Below are positions 23,653 to 30,798 of a DNA stretch of 40,591 nucleotides, piece by piece; positions within the stretch are counted from its first letter, which is position 1; each line of letters begins with the position of its first letter. The notes under the pieces were generated by a model, which saw only the letters and a program-made list of their open reading frames with translations, did not search any database and was not told the origin of the DNA. The stretch comes from Desulfomicrobium sp. UBA5193 (GTDB lineage: Bacteria > Desulfobacterota > Desulfovibrionia > Desulfovibrionales > Desulfomicrobiaceae). The position numbers were made by a program, and so were the translations under genes. The DNA lies in contig DHWB01000014.1 in the NCBI GenBank assembly GCA_002412965.1, forward strand, positions 99,220 to 139,810, written 5' to 3'.

Positions 23653-24207
23653 TTACAGAAACAGTTGCACCTTGCTGTTCTTGGCCTCGGCCAGGAAGGT
23701 GGCCACCCCGGCATATTTCAGGTCCGGGTAGTCGATCATCTCCTCGCGCTTGAACCCCATGAGATCCATGGACATCTCGCAGACATACACCCTTACCCCG
23801 AGTTGACCGGCCATGTCGATCATCTGCTCGAGGGAGGCGACGTTTTTCTTCTTCATCAGATCCTTGAGCATGACCGTGCCCATGCCGCCCATGTTCATCT
23901 TGGACAGGGTCGCCTTGCGCGCGCCCTTTGGCAGCATCCAGCCGAACATCTTGCCCATCAGATCCTTTCCCCCGACCGTTTTATCGGGCTTTCGGAACAG
24001 TGGAGTGCCCCAGAAGGTCAGGAAAATGACCGACTCCATGCCCATGGCCACGGCGCCCGTGGCGATGATGAAGGCGGCCAGGGCCTTGTCCAGGTCCCCG
24101 CTGAAAAGCACCATGGACAGCTTGTCCTCCTGGCCCGCGCTCTTGACCCGGGCGAGTTCCTTGCGCAGGGTATCCAGTTGCTCCTGCATCTGCGGCGTTT
24201 CGCTCAT
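23653..24207 (-). CDS. dsrE2: DsrE2-like sulfurtransferase (DsrE/DsrF/DrsH-like)
   Basis: A 184-residue protein of the DsrE2/PF13686-like group. Seen: an N-terminal helical segment (about 5-25), LSMVLFSGDLDKALAAFIIA with the family's FSGDLDKALA signature, FLTFWGTPLFRK, a Met/Gly-rich middle, and YVCEMSMDLMGF with the only Cys, C143, at the conserved sulfur-binding position; YAGVATFLAEA follows. The family mediates sulfane-sulfur transfer with TusA and rhodaneses. ATG 24207 follows GGAGGATGGAGTC. It is encoded between the MarR-type regulator (48 bases upstream) and tusA. Confidence 0.9.
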   Translation of the reverse strand: MSETPQMQEQLDTLRKELARVKSAGQEDKLSMVLFSGDLDKALAAFIIATGAVAMGMESVIFLTFWGTPLFRKPDKTVGGKDLMGKMFGWMLPKGARKATLSKMNMGGMGTVMLKDLMKKKNVASLEQMIDMAGQLGVRVYVCEMSMDLMGFKREEMIDYPDLKYAGVATFLAEAKNSKVQLFL

Positions 24208-24255
24208 GACTCCATCCTCCGTTGTCGGCTTATTCTTGTTTTTTTACTCGAAACA

Positions 24256-24750
24256 TCACAGCCTTTCCCACGCCGGTTCCGGCCCCGAGGGCGGGACGGC
24301 GTCCATGGAGACCTTCAGCATGTCCAGGGCGGACAGAAGCTCCGCCCGCTGGGCCGCCGAGAGCCGCTCCAGGATGGCGGCGTTGACCGCCTGCACGTGC
24401 TCCCTGGCCGTGGCCCATTTGTCGCGGCCGAGGCCGGTCAGGCTGAAGAGGATGACCCGCGAATCGGCAGGGTCCGGCATGCGCTGCACCAGACCTTTCC
24501 TTTCCAGACCCTCGACGATCTTGGTCACCCGGCTCTTGACCACGCCAAGTGCCGCCGCGATGCCCTTGCACGTCATGTATCGCTGATTTTCAAACAAACG
24601 CAAACAGCGAAGCTCCGACTCGTTGACCGCGAAAAGATCGCACTGCACCCGGAGACGTTCATGACATCTTTTATTAAGTTCTTCCATAAGAGACTGAAAT
24701 TTATCTATTTGAGCAGAACTTATCGAAAATCTGGTATCATTTTCATTCAT
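24256..24750 (-). CDS. MarR-family transcriptional regulator, Cys-rich
   Basis: A 164-residue winged-helix regulator. The DNA-binding part reads TCKGIAAALGVVKSRVTKIV followed by GLVQRMPDPADSRVILFSLT, the MarR wing pattern (DxRxxxxxLT). Flanking helices would form the dimer interface. Four cysteines (C29, C37, C49, C61) all lie in the N-terminal 61 residues, unusual for the family and compatible with thiol or persulfide sensing (inference). It opens the dsrE2-tusA transcription unit and is divergent from the PAS-protein gene. ATG 24750 is chosen over a frame 12 codons longer; neither has a strong ribosome binding site. Confidence 0.85.
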   Translation of the reverse strand: MNENDTRFSISSAQIDKFQSLMEELNKRCHERLRVQCDLFAVNESELRCLRLFENQRYMTCKGIAAALGVVKSRVTKIVEGLERKGLVQRMPDPADSRVILFSLTGLGRDKWATAREHVQAVNAAILERLSAAQRAELLSALDMLKVSMDAVPPSGPEPAWERL

Positions 24751-24758
24751 GGCATGAA
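24746..24758. promoter_or_regulatory. Palindrome at the marR start, possible autoregulatory operator
   Basis: TTCATG-G-CATGAA is a perfect odd palindrome overlapping the marR start codon. TATAAT (plus strand, 24760-24765) lies two bases away, so binding here could block both marR translation/transcription and a divergent promoter. The site is short and could be chance. Confidence 0.35.
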
Positions 24759-24974
24759 CTATAATGCAGCCACGCCTTCCGGTCAACCCCGAAAATTACC
24801 CAGGCTCGTCCCGGACCTGCTCGACAATCTCGCTGGAATCTGGTTGGACATCTCCGACGGGTATTTCCGACCGGCAATCAAAAAATCGCTAGCCCTGTCC
24901 GGGTCACAACGGGTATCGTGGGGCGAACCAAGTGCCGTCGGCGGAAGCGCTACGGCAACCAGGAGCTGAAGAAC

Positions 24975-26516
24975 ATGAGCGGATCTTGCTACGAAGACGC
25001 GAACCTGCTGAACGTCTGCCAGGAAAGCATCGATTACCAGGGTATTGTCAGGCACATCAACGATGGCGTGCTCATCATGCGCGAAGGCAACATCGTCTTC
25101 ACCAACGGAGCGTTCTGTGAAATCGTCGGCACCAGTCTGGATGGTCTTCTGGGACACCCCTTTGCCGACTTCGTCATACCCGAAGACCAAAACCGCGTTG
25201 TGCGGCATTGTGTCGACAAGCTCTACACCTCCGAGCTCTCGGACCGCATCGAGTTTTCCATTTCAAGGCCCGGTGAAGACGCCATTGTGGAAATGAAGCT
25301 GACCGTGATCGAATGCGGCGGCGGACCGGCCATCCTGGCCGCCATCACCGACATCACCGAGCGGCGCAAGACCCGCATCGAACTGCAACGCGTCAAGGAC
25401 CGGCTCGAAAGCATCCTGCACGCCATGAACGACGTCGTCGTCTCCCTCTCACCCACGGACCAGTCGATCCTGGCCATCAATCCTGCAGCCGAAGCCCTGT
25501 ACGGCATCCCGCGCAGGGCCTTCAACGCCGGGGCCATGCAGCTCATGCATTTTGTGCACCCCGAAGACAGGGAAGAGGTCCGGAACTTCTACAATGCGCT
25601 TGTGGACGACGAGTTCGGCGAGATGCAGTACCGAATCATCAGCAGCAACGGGCGCGCCAAATGGGTTCATGACGAGGCACACCTCGTCTACTGCACGGCC
25701 CGTTCGGTGCGGCGTATAGACCACGTCATCCGGGACATTACCGAACAAAAAGAAGCCTTGGACGCCCTGACACGTAGCGAGGAAAAGTACCGGGATTTTT
25801 TTCAGAGCACCAAGGACATGGCCTACTCCGTGACCCCTGACGGAACCTTCATTGACATCAACGAGGCCGGCATCCAGATGCTCGGTTTCGGGAGCCGTGA
25901 AGAGGCCCTGGCCGGCAACCTCAAACATTTCTACGAGAATCTTTCCGAACGGGCCGACTTGCTGGCCCAAATCAACGAGGACGGCTTCGTCACCGACAAG
26001 CATGTCCGTTTTCGCCTCCAGGATGGAAAATCCATCGAAGTCGCCATCACGGCGCGGGCCAAGACCGACGACGCAGGCTATCTGCTCTATTACGAGGGCA
26101 TCGCCCACAACATCACCCAGGCCATGGAGGATCAGCGGAACCGGGTGCTGCGCAATGCGGCCGGGGGCATGTGCCATTATCTGAACACGCACCTGATGCA
26201 CATCGTCAACGCCAAAGACGGAATCATGGAGGAGGTCGAAGCCCTGGACGAGTCCGTGCAAGGCGTCTTGCCCGACAAGGCTGCCGAAACGTGGCGGGCT
26301 GCCAGCTCGTCCCTGCGCTCCTACTGCGAGGGTCTGGATCTGGCCTATCGCAAAATCACGGCGGTGACCAAGGCCTTCAACTCCGCTTTCCTGACCTACA
26401 AAGAGGAAGCCTACCTGGACAAGGCCATCCTCGACATCTTCAACTCCTGCCTGGGAGACCCGCTGGAATGTACCGCCACGCCCATCCTGGACAATCTCAA
26501 AGACGGGAAGAAATGA
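24975..26516 (+). CDS. Triple-PAS sensory protein ending after a histidine-kinase-like H-box
   Basis: A 513-residue cytoplasmic protein with no membrane segments. Three PAS domains: about 25-140 (HINDGVLIMREGNIVFTNGA, ending ITDITERR), about 150-265 (ending RDITEQKEAL) and about 275-395 (EKYRDFFQSTKDMAYSVTPD, ending AHNITQAMED). The C-terminal 110 residues are helical and begin RVLRNAAGGMCHYLNTHLMHI, which resembles the H-box of PAS-linked histidine kinases (AGG-x-CH-x-LN). No ATP-binding N, G1 or G2 boxes follow, and the gene stops at 26516. So it cannot autophosphorylate as it stands; it may be a phosphoacceptor for another kinase, a PAS scaffold, or a degenerate kinase. ATG 24975 has AGGAG nine bases upstream. 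Cardiolipin synthase follows 45 bases later. Confidence 0.83.
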   Translation: MSGSCYEDANLLNVCQESIDYQGIVRHINDGVLIMREGNIVFTNGAFCEIVGTSLDGLLGHPFADFVIPEDQNRVVRHCVDKLYTSELSDRIEFSISRPGEDAIVEMKLTVIECGGGPAILAAITDITERRKTRIELQRVKDRLESILHAMNDVVVSLSPTDQSILAINPAAEALYGIPRRAFNAGAMQLMHFVHPEDREEVRNFYNALVDDEFGEMQYRIISSNGRAKWVHDEAHLVYCTARSVRRIDHVIRDITEQKEALDALTRSEEKYRDFFQSTKDMAYSVTPDGTFIDINEAGIQMLGFGSREEALAGNLKHFYENLSERADLLAQINEDGFVTDKHVRFRLQDGKSIEVAITARAKTDDAGYLLYYEGIAHNITQAMEDQRNRVLRNAAGGMCHYLNTHLMHIVNAKDGIMEEVEALDESVQGVLPDKAAETWRAASSSLRSYCEGLDLAYRKITAVTKAFNSAFLTYKEEAYLDKAILDIFNSCLGDPLECTATPILDNLKDGKK

Positions 26517-26561
26517 TCGGCGCTGACGCATTTTTCCCGCATCGCCCACGGTGAGCGGACC

Positions 26562-27992
26562 ATGCATGTCCTGAACTGGTTCGGCCTCCTGCTCCTGGCC
26601 GCCCTGGCTCTGGGCGCGGCCGGTCACGCGCTCCTGCGCAAAAGCGATTCCCGTTCGGCCCTTGGCTGGGTCGGCGTGTGCCTCACCTTCCCCTTGGCCG
26701 GGCCCATCCTGTACATCCTGTTTGGCGTAAACCGGGTACGGCGCAGCGCATCCCGCATGCGCAAGGAAGTGGACGCCCTGTCCGGCAACGCCCCCCCCGC
26801 TCAGTCTTCCTATCCGGCCGCGGCCGTCAATCCCACGGTCCTGCACCAGTCCTTTCAACGCCTGGAGCGTATCGGACGCAACGTCCTGCGGGCGGAGCTG
26901 ACCGGAGGCAACTGCGTCGAGCCGCTGTTCAACGGTGACGAAGCCTACCCTGTCATGCTGCGGGCCATGGAAGACGCCACGCACAGCATTTATCTGACCA
27001 CCTATATTCTCGACACCGACAGCCTCGGCATGAAGTTCATCGACGCCCTTGCGCGGGCCGTGCTGCGCGGAGTGGATGTGCGGGTCCTGGTCGACGGCGT
27101 GGGCGAGAAATATTCCTGGCCCCTGGCCTCCCGCCTGCTCAAGAAGAAAGGAGTTCCCACCGCCCTCTTCATCCCGCCCCGCCTTTTCCCCCCGGACCTG
27201 CACTTCAACATGCGCAACCACCGCAAGATCCTGGTCGTGGACGGAGCGCTGGGCTTCACGGGCGGCATGAACATCAGCCAGAAACACATGCTGGGCGCAA
27301 AGCCGTCCTGGCCGGTCACAGACCTGCATTTCATCGTGCACGGACCGGTCGCGAGCCTGTTGCAGGACGTCTTTGTCGACGACTGGCTCTTTGCGACCAA
27401 GGAACGCATCTACCCGCCCATTTTGTTTACGGAACCCACGGGCGACTGTCTGTGCAGGACCGTGGTCGATGGACCCGATTTCAATGACGAGCACCTGAAA
27501 ACACTGCTCACCGGGGTGATCTCCGCAGCCACTTCGTCGGTCAAGATCATGACCCCGTATTTCGTCCCGCCGAGCACGTTCCTGAGCGCCCTGAAGTCGG
27601 CCAGATACCGGGGGGTGAGCGTCGAGATCCTCTTGCCCGGCCGCAACAACCTGCCCTTCGTACACTGGGCCACCAGCCACATTCTGGACGATCTGCTGCG
27701 CGCCGGAATCAGCATCGCGTTCCAACCCGCGCCGTTCTGCCACACCAAGCTCATGCTCGTGGACGGCTGCTACGTGCATCTGGGCTCGGCCAACCTGGAC
27801 AGCCGCAGCCTGCGCCTGAATTTTGAACTGACCGTGGAGGTTCTGGATCAGCATTTGGCCGAGTGTCTGACGCGACATTTCGATTCCGTCATGTCCAGGA
27901 GCCGGCCGGTGACCCGGCAGGAGCTCCAGAATCGCTCGCTTCCCGTGCGTCTGCGCGATGCCTTTTTCTGGCTGTTTTCTCCGTATCTGTAA
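26562..27992 (+). CDS. cls: Cardiolipin synthase (phospholipase D superfamily)
   Basis: A 476-residue membrane-anchored enzyme condensing phosphatidylglycerol into cardiolipin. Two N-terminal hydrophobic segments (about 5-25 and 36-56) form the PLDc_N anchor. Both HKD motifs are complete: H220-x-K222-x4-D227 (NHRKILVVDG) and H394-x-K396-x4-D401 (CHTKLMLVDG), the second followed by GSANLDSRSLRLNFEL. Length and layout match bacterial ClsA. ATG 26562, with only a modest GAGCGG upstream. Possibly cotranscribed with the PAS protein. Confidence 0.93.
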   Translation: MHVLNWFGLLLLAALALGAAGHALLRKSDSRSALGWVGVCLTFPLAGPILYILFGVNRVRRSASRMRKEVDALSGNAPPAQSSYPAAAVNPTVLHQSFQRLERIGRNVLRAELTGGNCVEPLFNGDEAYPVMLRAMEDATHSIYLTTYILDTDSLGMKFIDALARAVLRGVDVRVLVDGVGEKYSWPLASRLLKKKGVPTALFIPPRLFPPDLHFNMRNHRKILVVDGALGFTGGMNISQKHMLGAKPSWPVTDLHFIVHGPVASLLQDVFVDDWLFATKERIYPPILFTEPTGDCLCRTVVDGPDFNDEHLKTLLTGVISAATSSVKIMTPYFVPPSTFLSALKSARYRGVSVEILLPGRNNLPFVHWATSHILDDLLRAGISIAFQPAPFCHTKLMLVDGCYVHLGSANLDSRSLRLNFELTVEVLDQHLAECLTRHFDSVMSRSRPVTRQELQNRSLPVRLRDAFFWLFSPYL

Positions 27993-28059
27993 CCCTCGAC
28001 CGGTACCCTTCGCGCAGCGGGAGATCCAGTTCAGGTGCCGGCAATGGCATGATTTGGCT

Positions 28060-28088
28060 TTGACGAGTCCGCTCCTAACCCTTAGTTA
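28060..28088 (+). promoter_or_regulatory. Possible promoter for the small zinc-ribbon gene
   Basis: TTGACG (28060-28065), 17 bases, then TAGTTA (28083-28088). The -10 overlaps the palindrome CCTTAGTTAAGG (28080-28091), which could be an operator. Only the -35 is a good match. Confidence 0.35.
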
Positions 28089-28133
28089 AGGTATCATTCG
28101 TTACAGACCTAGCCAGACCCAAGGAGGACCGCC

Positions 28134-28352
28134 GTGACCAAGGAATTCACCGTTTCCGCCATCTGCCCCGAATGCGGACATCGCACAGAGGCGCATCACA
28201 GCGAACACGCCATGAAGGAAGCGTTCGGCAATGATGCCACCATTCAGATACTGTGCGCCCATTGTCAGGCAAGTTTTGAACAGCCCATTGGCCTGGCCTG
28301 TGCGGAGTGGGACGATTACTGTCAGGAAATCCCCCTGCCCGCCGACGTCTAG
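28134..28352 (+). CDS. Small zinc-ribbon-like protein, 72 residues
   Basis: A 72-residue protein starting at GTG 28134 behind an ideal AAGGAGG, nine bases away. It carries two CxxC knuckles, ICPECGH and LCAHCQA, about 32 residues apart, a classic zinc-ribbon spacing; acidic residues dominate the C terminus (AEWDDYCQEIPLPADV). There is no signal or membrane segment. The function is unknown: small zinc ribbons often bind nucleic acid or act as protein-protein adaptors. It is followed 30 bases later by another small Cys-rich gene. Confidence 0.75.
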   Translation: MTKEFTVSAICPECGHRTEAHHSEHAMKEAFGNDATIQILCAHCQASFEQPIGLACAEWDDYCQEIPLPADV

Positions 28353-28382
28353 GGCTCAACCTTCATCCCCCACGGAACACAT

Positions 28383-28553
28383 ATGATCTTTGTCGTGACC
28401 AAATGCGCGGAATGTCCGCTCCTGAGTGTTGTGGAAGGCCAGCGCGTCTGCAATGTCGGCCCGCCCAGCCACCGCCCCATCGCAGATGGCGACGAGCGCC
28501 CCTCCTGGTGCAGGATGCGCAAGGAACAGATAATTGTCCGGGATTTCAAGTAG
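28383..28553 (+). CDS. Small four-cysteine protein, 56 residues
   Basis: An ORF of 57 codons starting MIFVVTKCAECPLLSVVEG and ending KEQIIVRDFK. Cysteines at 8, 11, 23 and 43 (TKCAECP, RVCNVG, PSWCRMRK) could bind one metal ion or cluster. A similar small pattern (CxECP, CN, ERPxWCPL) is, to my recollection, common among small uncharacterised proteins of sulfate reducers. The ribosome binding site is weak (CGGAACAC). It lies 30 bases after the zinc-ribbon gene on the same strand and 200 bases before dsrC, and is probably cotranscribed with the zinc ribbon. No function is claimed. Confidence 0.6.
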   Translation: MIFVVTKCAECPLLSVVEGQRVCNVGPPSHRPIADGDERPSWCRMRKEQIIVRDFK

Positions 28554-28655
28554 ACAAGGTCCGGAATGACTTTCGTCTTTCCTGTTGAAGTGTTGTCTCC
28601 TATCTGTTAATCAGGCGGGCAGTGTCGACTTGAGCAGTGAGGAAGGCGTGCTTGA

Positions 28656-28684
28656 TTGACAATCACATCCCTTCACCATAGGGA
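28656..28684 (+). promoter_or_regulatory. Probable sigma-70-type promoter of dsrC
   Basis: TTGACA (28656-28661), a 17-base spacer, then TAGGGA (28679-28684). The -35 is perfect, the -10 is not. The predicted leader is about 60 bases. The rpsA promoter candidate has the same TTGnCA-N17-TAGGA form. Confidence 0.5.
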
Positions 28685-28752
28685 GAGTCTTTGCAAACTC
28701 TTTTTCCGAAAGGAAAAATTTTGAAGAAAAACATCTTAAGGAGGAATTGAGC

Positions 28753-29070
28753 ATGGCAATGATCGAATTCAAGGGTAAAAGTTTTGAGATCGACGAAGAC
28801 GGTTTCTTGTTGAAGTTCGAAGATTGGGGTCCTGAATGGGCTGAATACGTCAAGGACAGCGAAGGCATCGCCGAAATCACCGAAGCCCACCAGCAGATTC
28901 TGGACTTCCTGCAGGACTACTACAAGAAGAATGGTATTGCCCCCATGGTTCGTATTCTTTCCAAGTCCACCGGCTACAAGCTGAAGCAGATCTATGAACT
29001 GTTCCCCTCCGGCCCCGGCAAAGGCGCCTGCAAGATGGCCGGCCTGCCCAAGCCCACCGGCTGCGTGTAG
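28753..29070 (+). CDS. dsrC: DsrC, sulfur-carrier substrate of dissimilatory sulfite reductase
   Basis: 105 residues. DsrC carries sulfur as a trisulfide formed with DsrAB and is reduced by the membrane DsrMKJOP complex. The C-terminal arm is complete: GACKMAGLPKPTGCV, with C93 (CysB) and C104 (CysA) eleven residues apart, the spacing needed for the trisulfide. The fold-typical IEFKGKSFEIDEDGFL and DWGPEWAEYV are also present. ATG 28753 follows AAGGAGG. The gene stands alone, not beside dsrAB, with its own promoter and terminator, as is usual in sulfate reducers. This is the strongest single indicator of a sulfur-reducing lifestyle in the window. Confidence 0.96.
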   Translation: MAMIEFKGKSFEIDEDGFLLKFEDWGPEWAEYVKDSEGIAEITEAHQQILDFLQDYYKKNGIAPMVRILSKSTGYKLKQIYELFPSGPGKGACKMAGLPKPTGCV

Positions 29071-29089
29071 TTCGAAACTTTTCCCCAAA

Positions 29090-29117
29090 AAAACCCTGCA
29101 ATCGCAGGGTTTTTTTT
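29090..29117 (+). terminator. Intrinsic terminator of dsrC
   Basis: AAAACCCTGC (29090-29099) pairs with GCAGGGTTTT (29104-29113) around an AATC loop, followed by further T to 29117. Confidence 0.92.
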
Positions 29118-29289
29118 GCCTTCAACCATCCAGCAAGCTGACCGCAATGCGCCCTTATCTGAGGGAATACACTCCCGCAGCCCGAGGGTCCAACCCAGGC
29201 ATCAGCCAAAAAGAAAAGTGCTCTGCAATATCCGGCAGGCCCTGCACAACAAGCACAACAAAAACAGCGTTCCCTGCTTCAAAATCGCA

Positions 29290-30798
29290 CTACTCCGGCA
29301 AACGTCCATAGATCGTGGCCAGGGTCCTCATCCGCCGGGCAAGATCGTCCGTCATCGCGTCCGTTCGCAAACGCCAGCTCCAGTTTCCGCCGGCCACGCC
29401 CGGCATGTTCATGCGGCCTTCCGCGCCAAGGTTCAAATAATCCTGCATGGGGATGACCGCGAGGTTCGCCACGCTGCCCAGAGCCATGCGGATCAGGACG
29501 TCGGCCGCACTGTAACCGTCCACGTCCCGCCCGGCATACGCGCACAAGCGCTCTCGCCCCTCTTTATCCAGCTCATCGGCAAACCAGCCCCGGACGGTGT
29601 TGTTGTCGTGGGTGCCGGTATAGACGGCGCTGTGGGGCGGGATGTTGTGCGGGATGTATGAATTCTTGCCCATGTCCGGGGAGAAGGCGAACTGAAGAAT
29701 CTTCATGCCTGGAAATTCGAACGTGCGCATGAGCGCGGTCACGTCCTCGGTGATAACGCCCAGATCTTCGGCCAGCAGCGACAAGTCCGGAATTCGAGCC
29801 TGCATCGCCGTAAAGAAAGCTTCTCCCGGCCCCGGAATCCAGACACCGTTTTCCGCTGTGGGCTCGCACGCAGGCACCTGCCAGAACCCGCAAAACCCGC
29901 GAAAATGATCCAGCCGGATCATGTCGAAGCGACGGCTCTCCTGACGCAAGCGCTCTGCCCACCACGCATACCCGTCACGCTCCTGAAAGGCCCAGTCATA
30001 GACCGGGTTGCCCCACATCTGGCCGGTCGCGGAAAAATAATCCGGCGGAGCACCGGCAGAGTAAATGGGCAGGCCCTCGTCATCAAGCTCGAAAAGCTCC
30101 CGGTGCGACCACACATCGCTGCTATCGAGGCTGACATAGATGGGCACGTCCCCGAGCAGCGCCACCCCGCGCAGGGCGGCGTAATCCTTCAAAACTGCCC
30201 ATTGACGGGCAAAGAGATACTGGAAGTAACGCTCCCGCAGGATTTCATAGCCCAGCCGCTCGCGAGCCCTCTCCAGCGCTCCCGCGTCTCGCAACCGCAA
30301 CTCCCGGGGCCAGCGAAACCAGGGCGCTCCCCCCTGCTCATGCTTCAAGGCCATGAAAAGACAATAATCCTCCAGCCAAAAAACCGCTTCACGGCAAAAA
30401 CACTGGAAGCCCGCATCTGACCGCAGGCGCGGGAAGACATTGTCAAAGGCCTGCTCCAGAAGCTTCAACCGCCAAGCCGCCGCTGCCGCATAATCCGCCC
30501 TGTCCGGGAAGAAAACGGGTGGATGAGCGACGTCCTCGGCACGCAAGATTCCCTCACGAACCAGAAGGTCCGGGCTGATGAAGAGGGTGTTTCCGCCAAA
30601 CGCCGAATAACTGCTGTAGGGGGAATTGCCTGCTCCGGCATTGATGGGCGCAAGGGGCAGCATCTGCCAAAGGCTCTGGCCGCTTTGGGCCAGAAAATCT
30701 ATGAATTCATGAGCGTTCGGGCCGAAGTCTCCCAGCCCGTGCCGGCACGGCAGGGAGGAAACATGCAGCAGCACCCCGCATCGTCGCCCGTCTTTCAT
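29290..30798 (-). CDS. malQ: 4-alpha-glucanotransferase (amylomaltase, GH77)
   Basis: A 502-residue cytoplasmic enzyme transferring alpha-1,4-glucan segments. Seen: GVLLHVSSLPCRHGLGDFG at the N terminus, the NSPYSSYSAFGGN loop, nucleophile Asp in DMIRLDHFRGF, acid-base Glu in LLAEDLGVI and the transition-state Asp in TGTHDNNTVRGW, all GH77 signatures. Length is normal. ATG 30798 overlaps the stop of glgB by four bases (ATGA), so the pair is translationally coupled and works in glycogen synthesis and turnover. No strong terminator is visible after its stop. Confidence 0.95.
   Translation of the reverse strand: MKDGRRCGVLLHVSSLPCRHGLGDFGPNAHEFIDFLAQSGQSLWQMLPLAPINAGAGNSPYSSYSAFGGNTLFISPDLLVREGILRAEDVAHPPVFFPDRADYAAAAAWRLKLLEQAFDNVFPRLRSDAGFQCFCREAVFWLEDYCLFMALKHEQGGAPWFRWPRELRLRDAGALERARERLGYEILRERYFQYLFARQWAVLKDYAALRGVALLGDVPIYVSLDSSDVWSHRELFELDDEGLPIYSAGAPPDYFSATGQMWGNPVYDWAFQERDGYAWWAERLRQESRRFDMIRLDHFRGFCGFWQVPACEPTAENGVWIPGPGEAFFTAMQARIPDLSLLAEDLGVITEDVTALMRTFEFPGMKILQFAFSPDMGKNSYIPHNIPPHSAVYTGTHDNNTVRGWFADELDKEGRERLCAYAGRDVDGYSAADVLIRMALGSVANLAVIPMQDYLNLGAEGRMNMPGVAGGNWSWRLRTDAMTDDLARRMRTLATIYGRLPE

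Noticed and set aside
22657..24969. A 770-residue plus-strand open frame
   Set aside because: It covers the cytochrome b, tusA, dsrE2 and marR genes on the opposite strand; no domain is recognisable and it is His/Gln/Asp-rich like other shadows here.
25449..27878. An 809-residue minus-strand open frame
   Set aside because: Antisense to the PAS protein and cardiolipin synthase, both supported by motifs; no ribosome binding site or recognisable fold.
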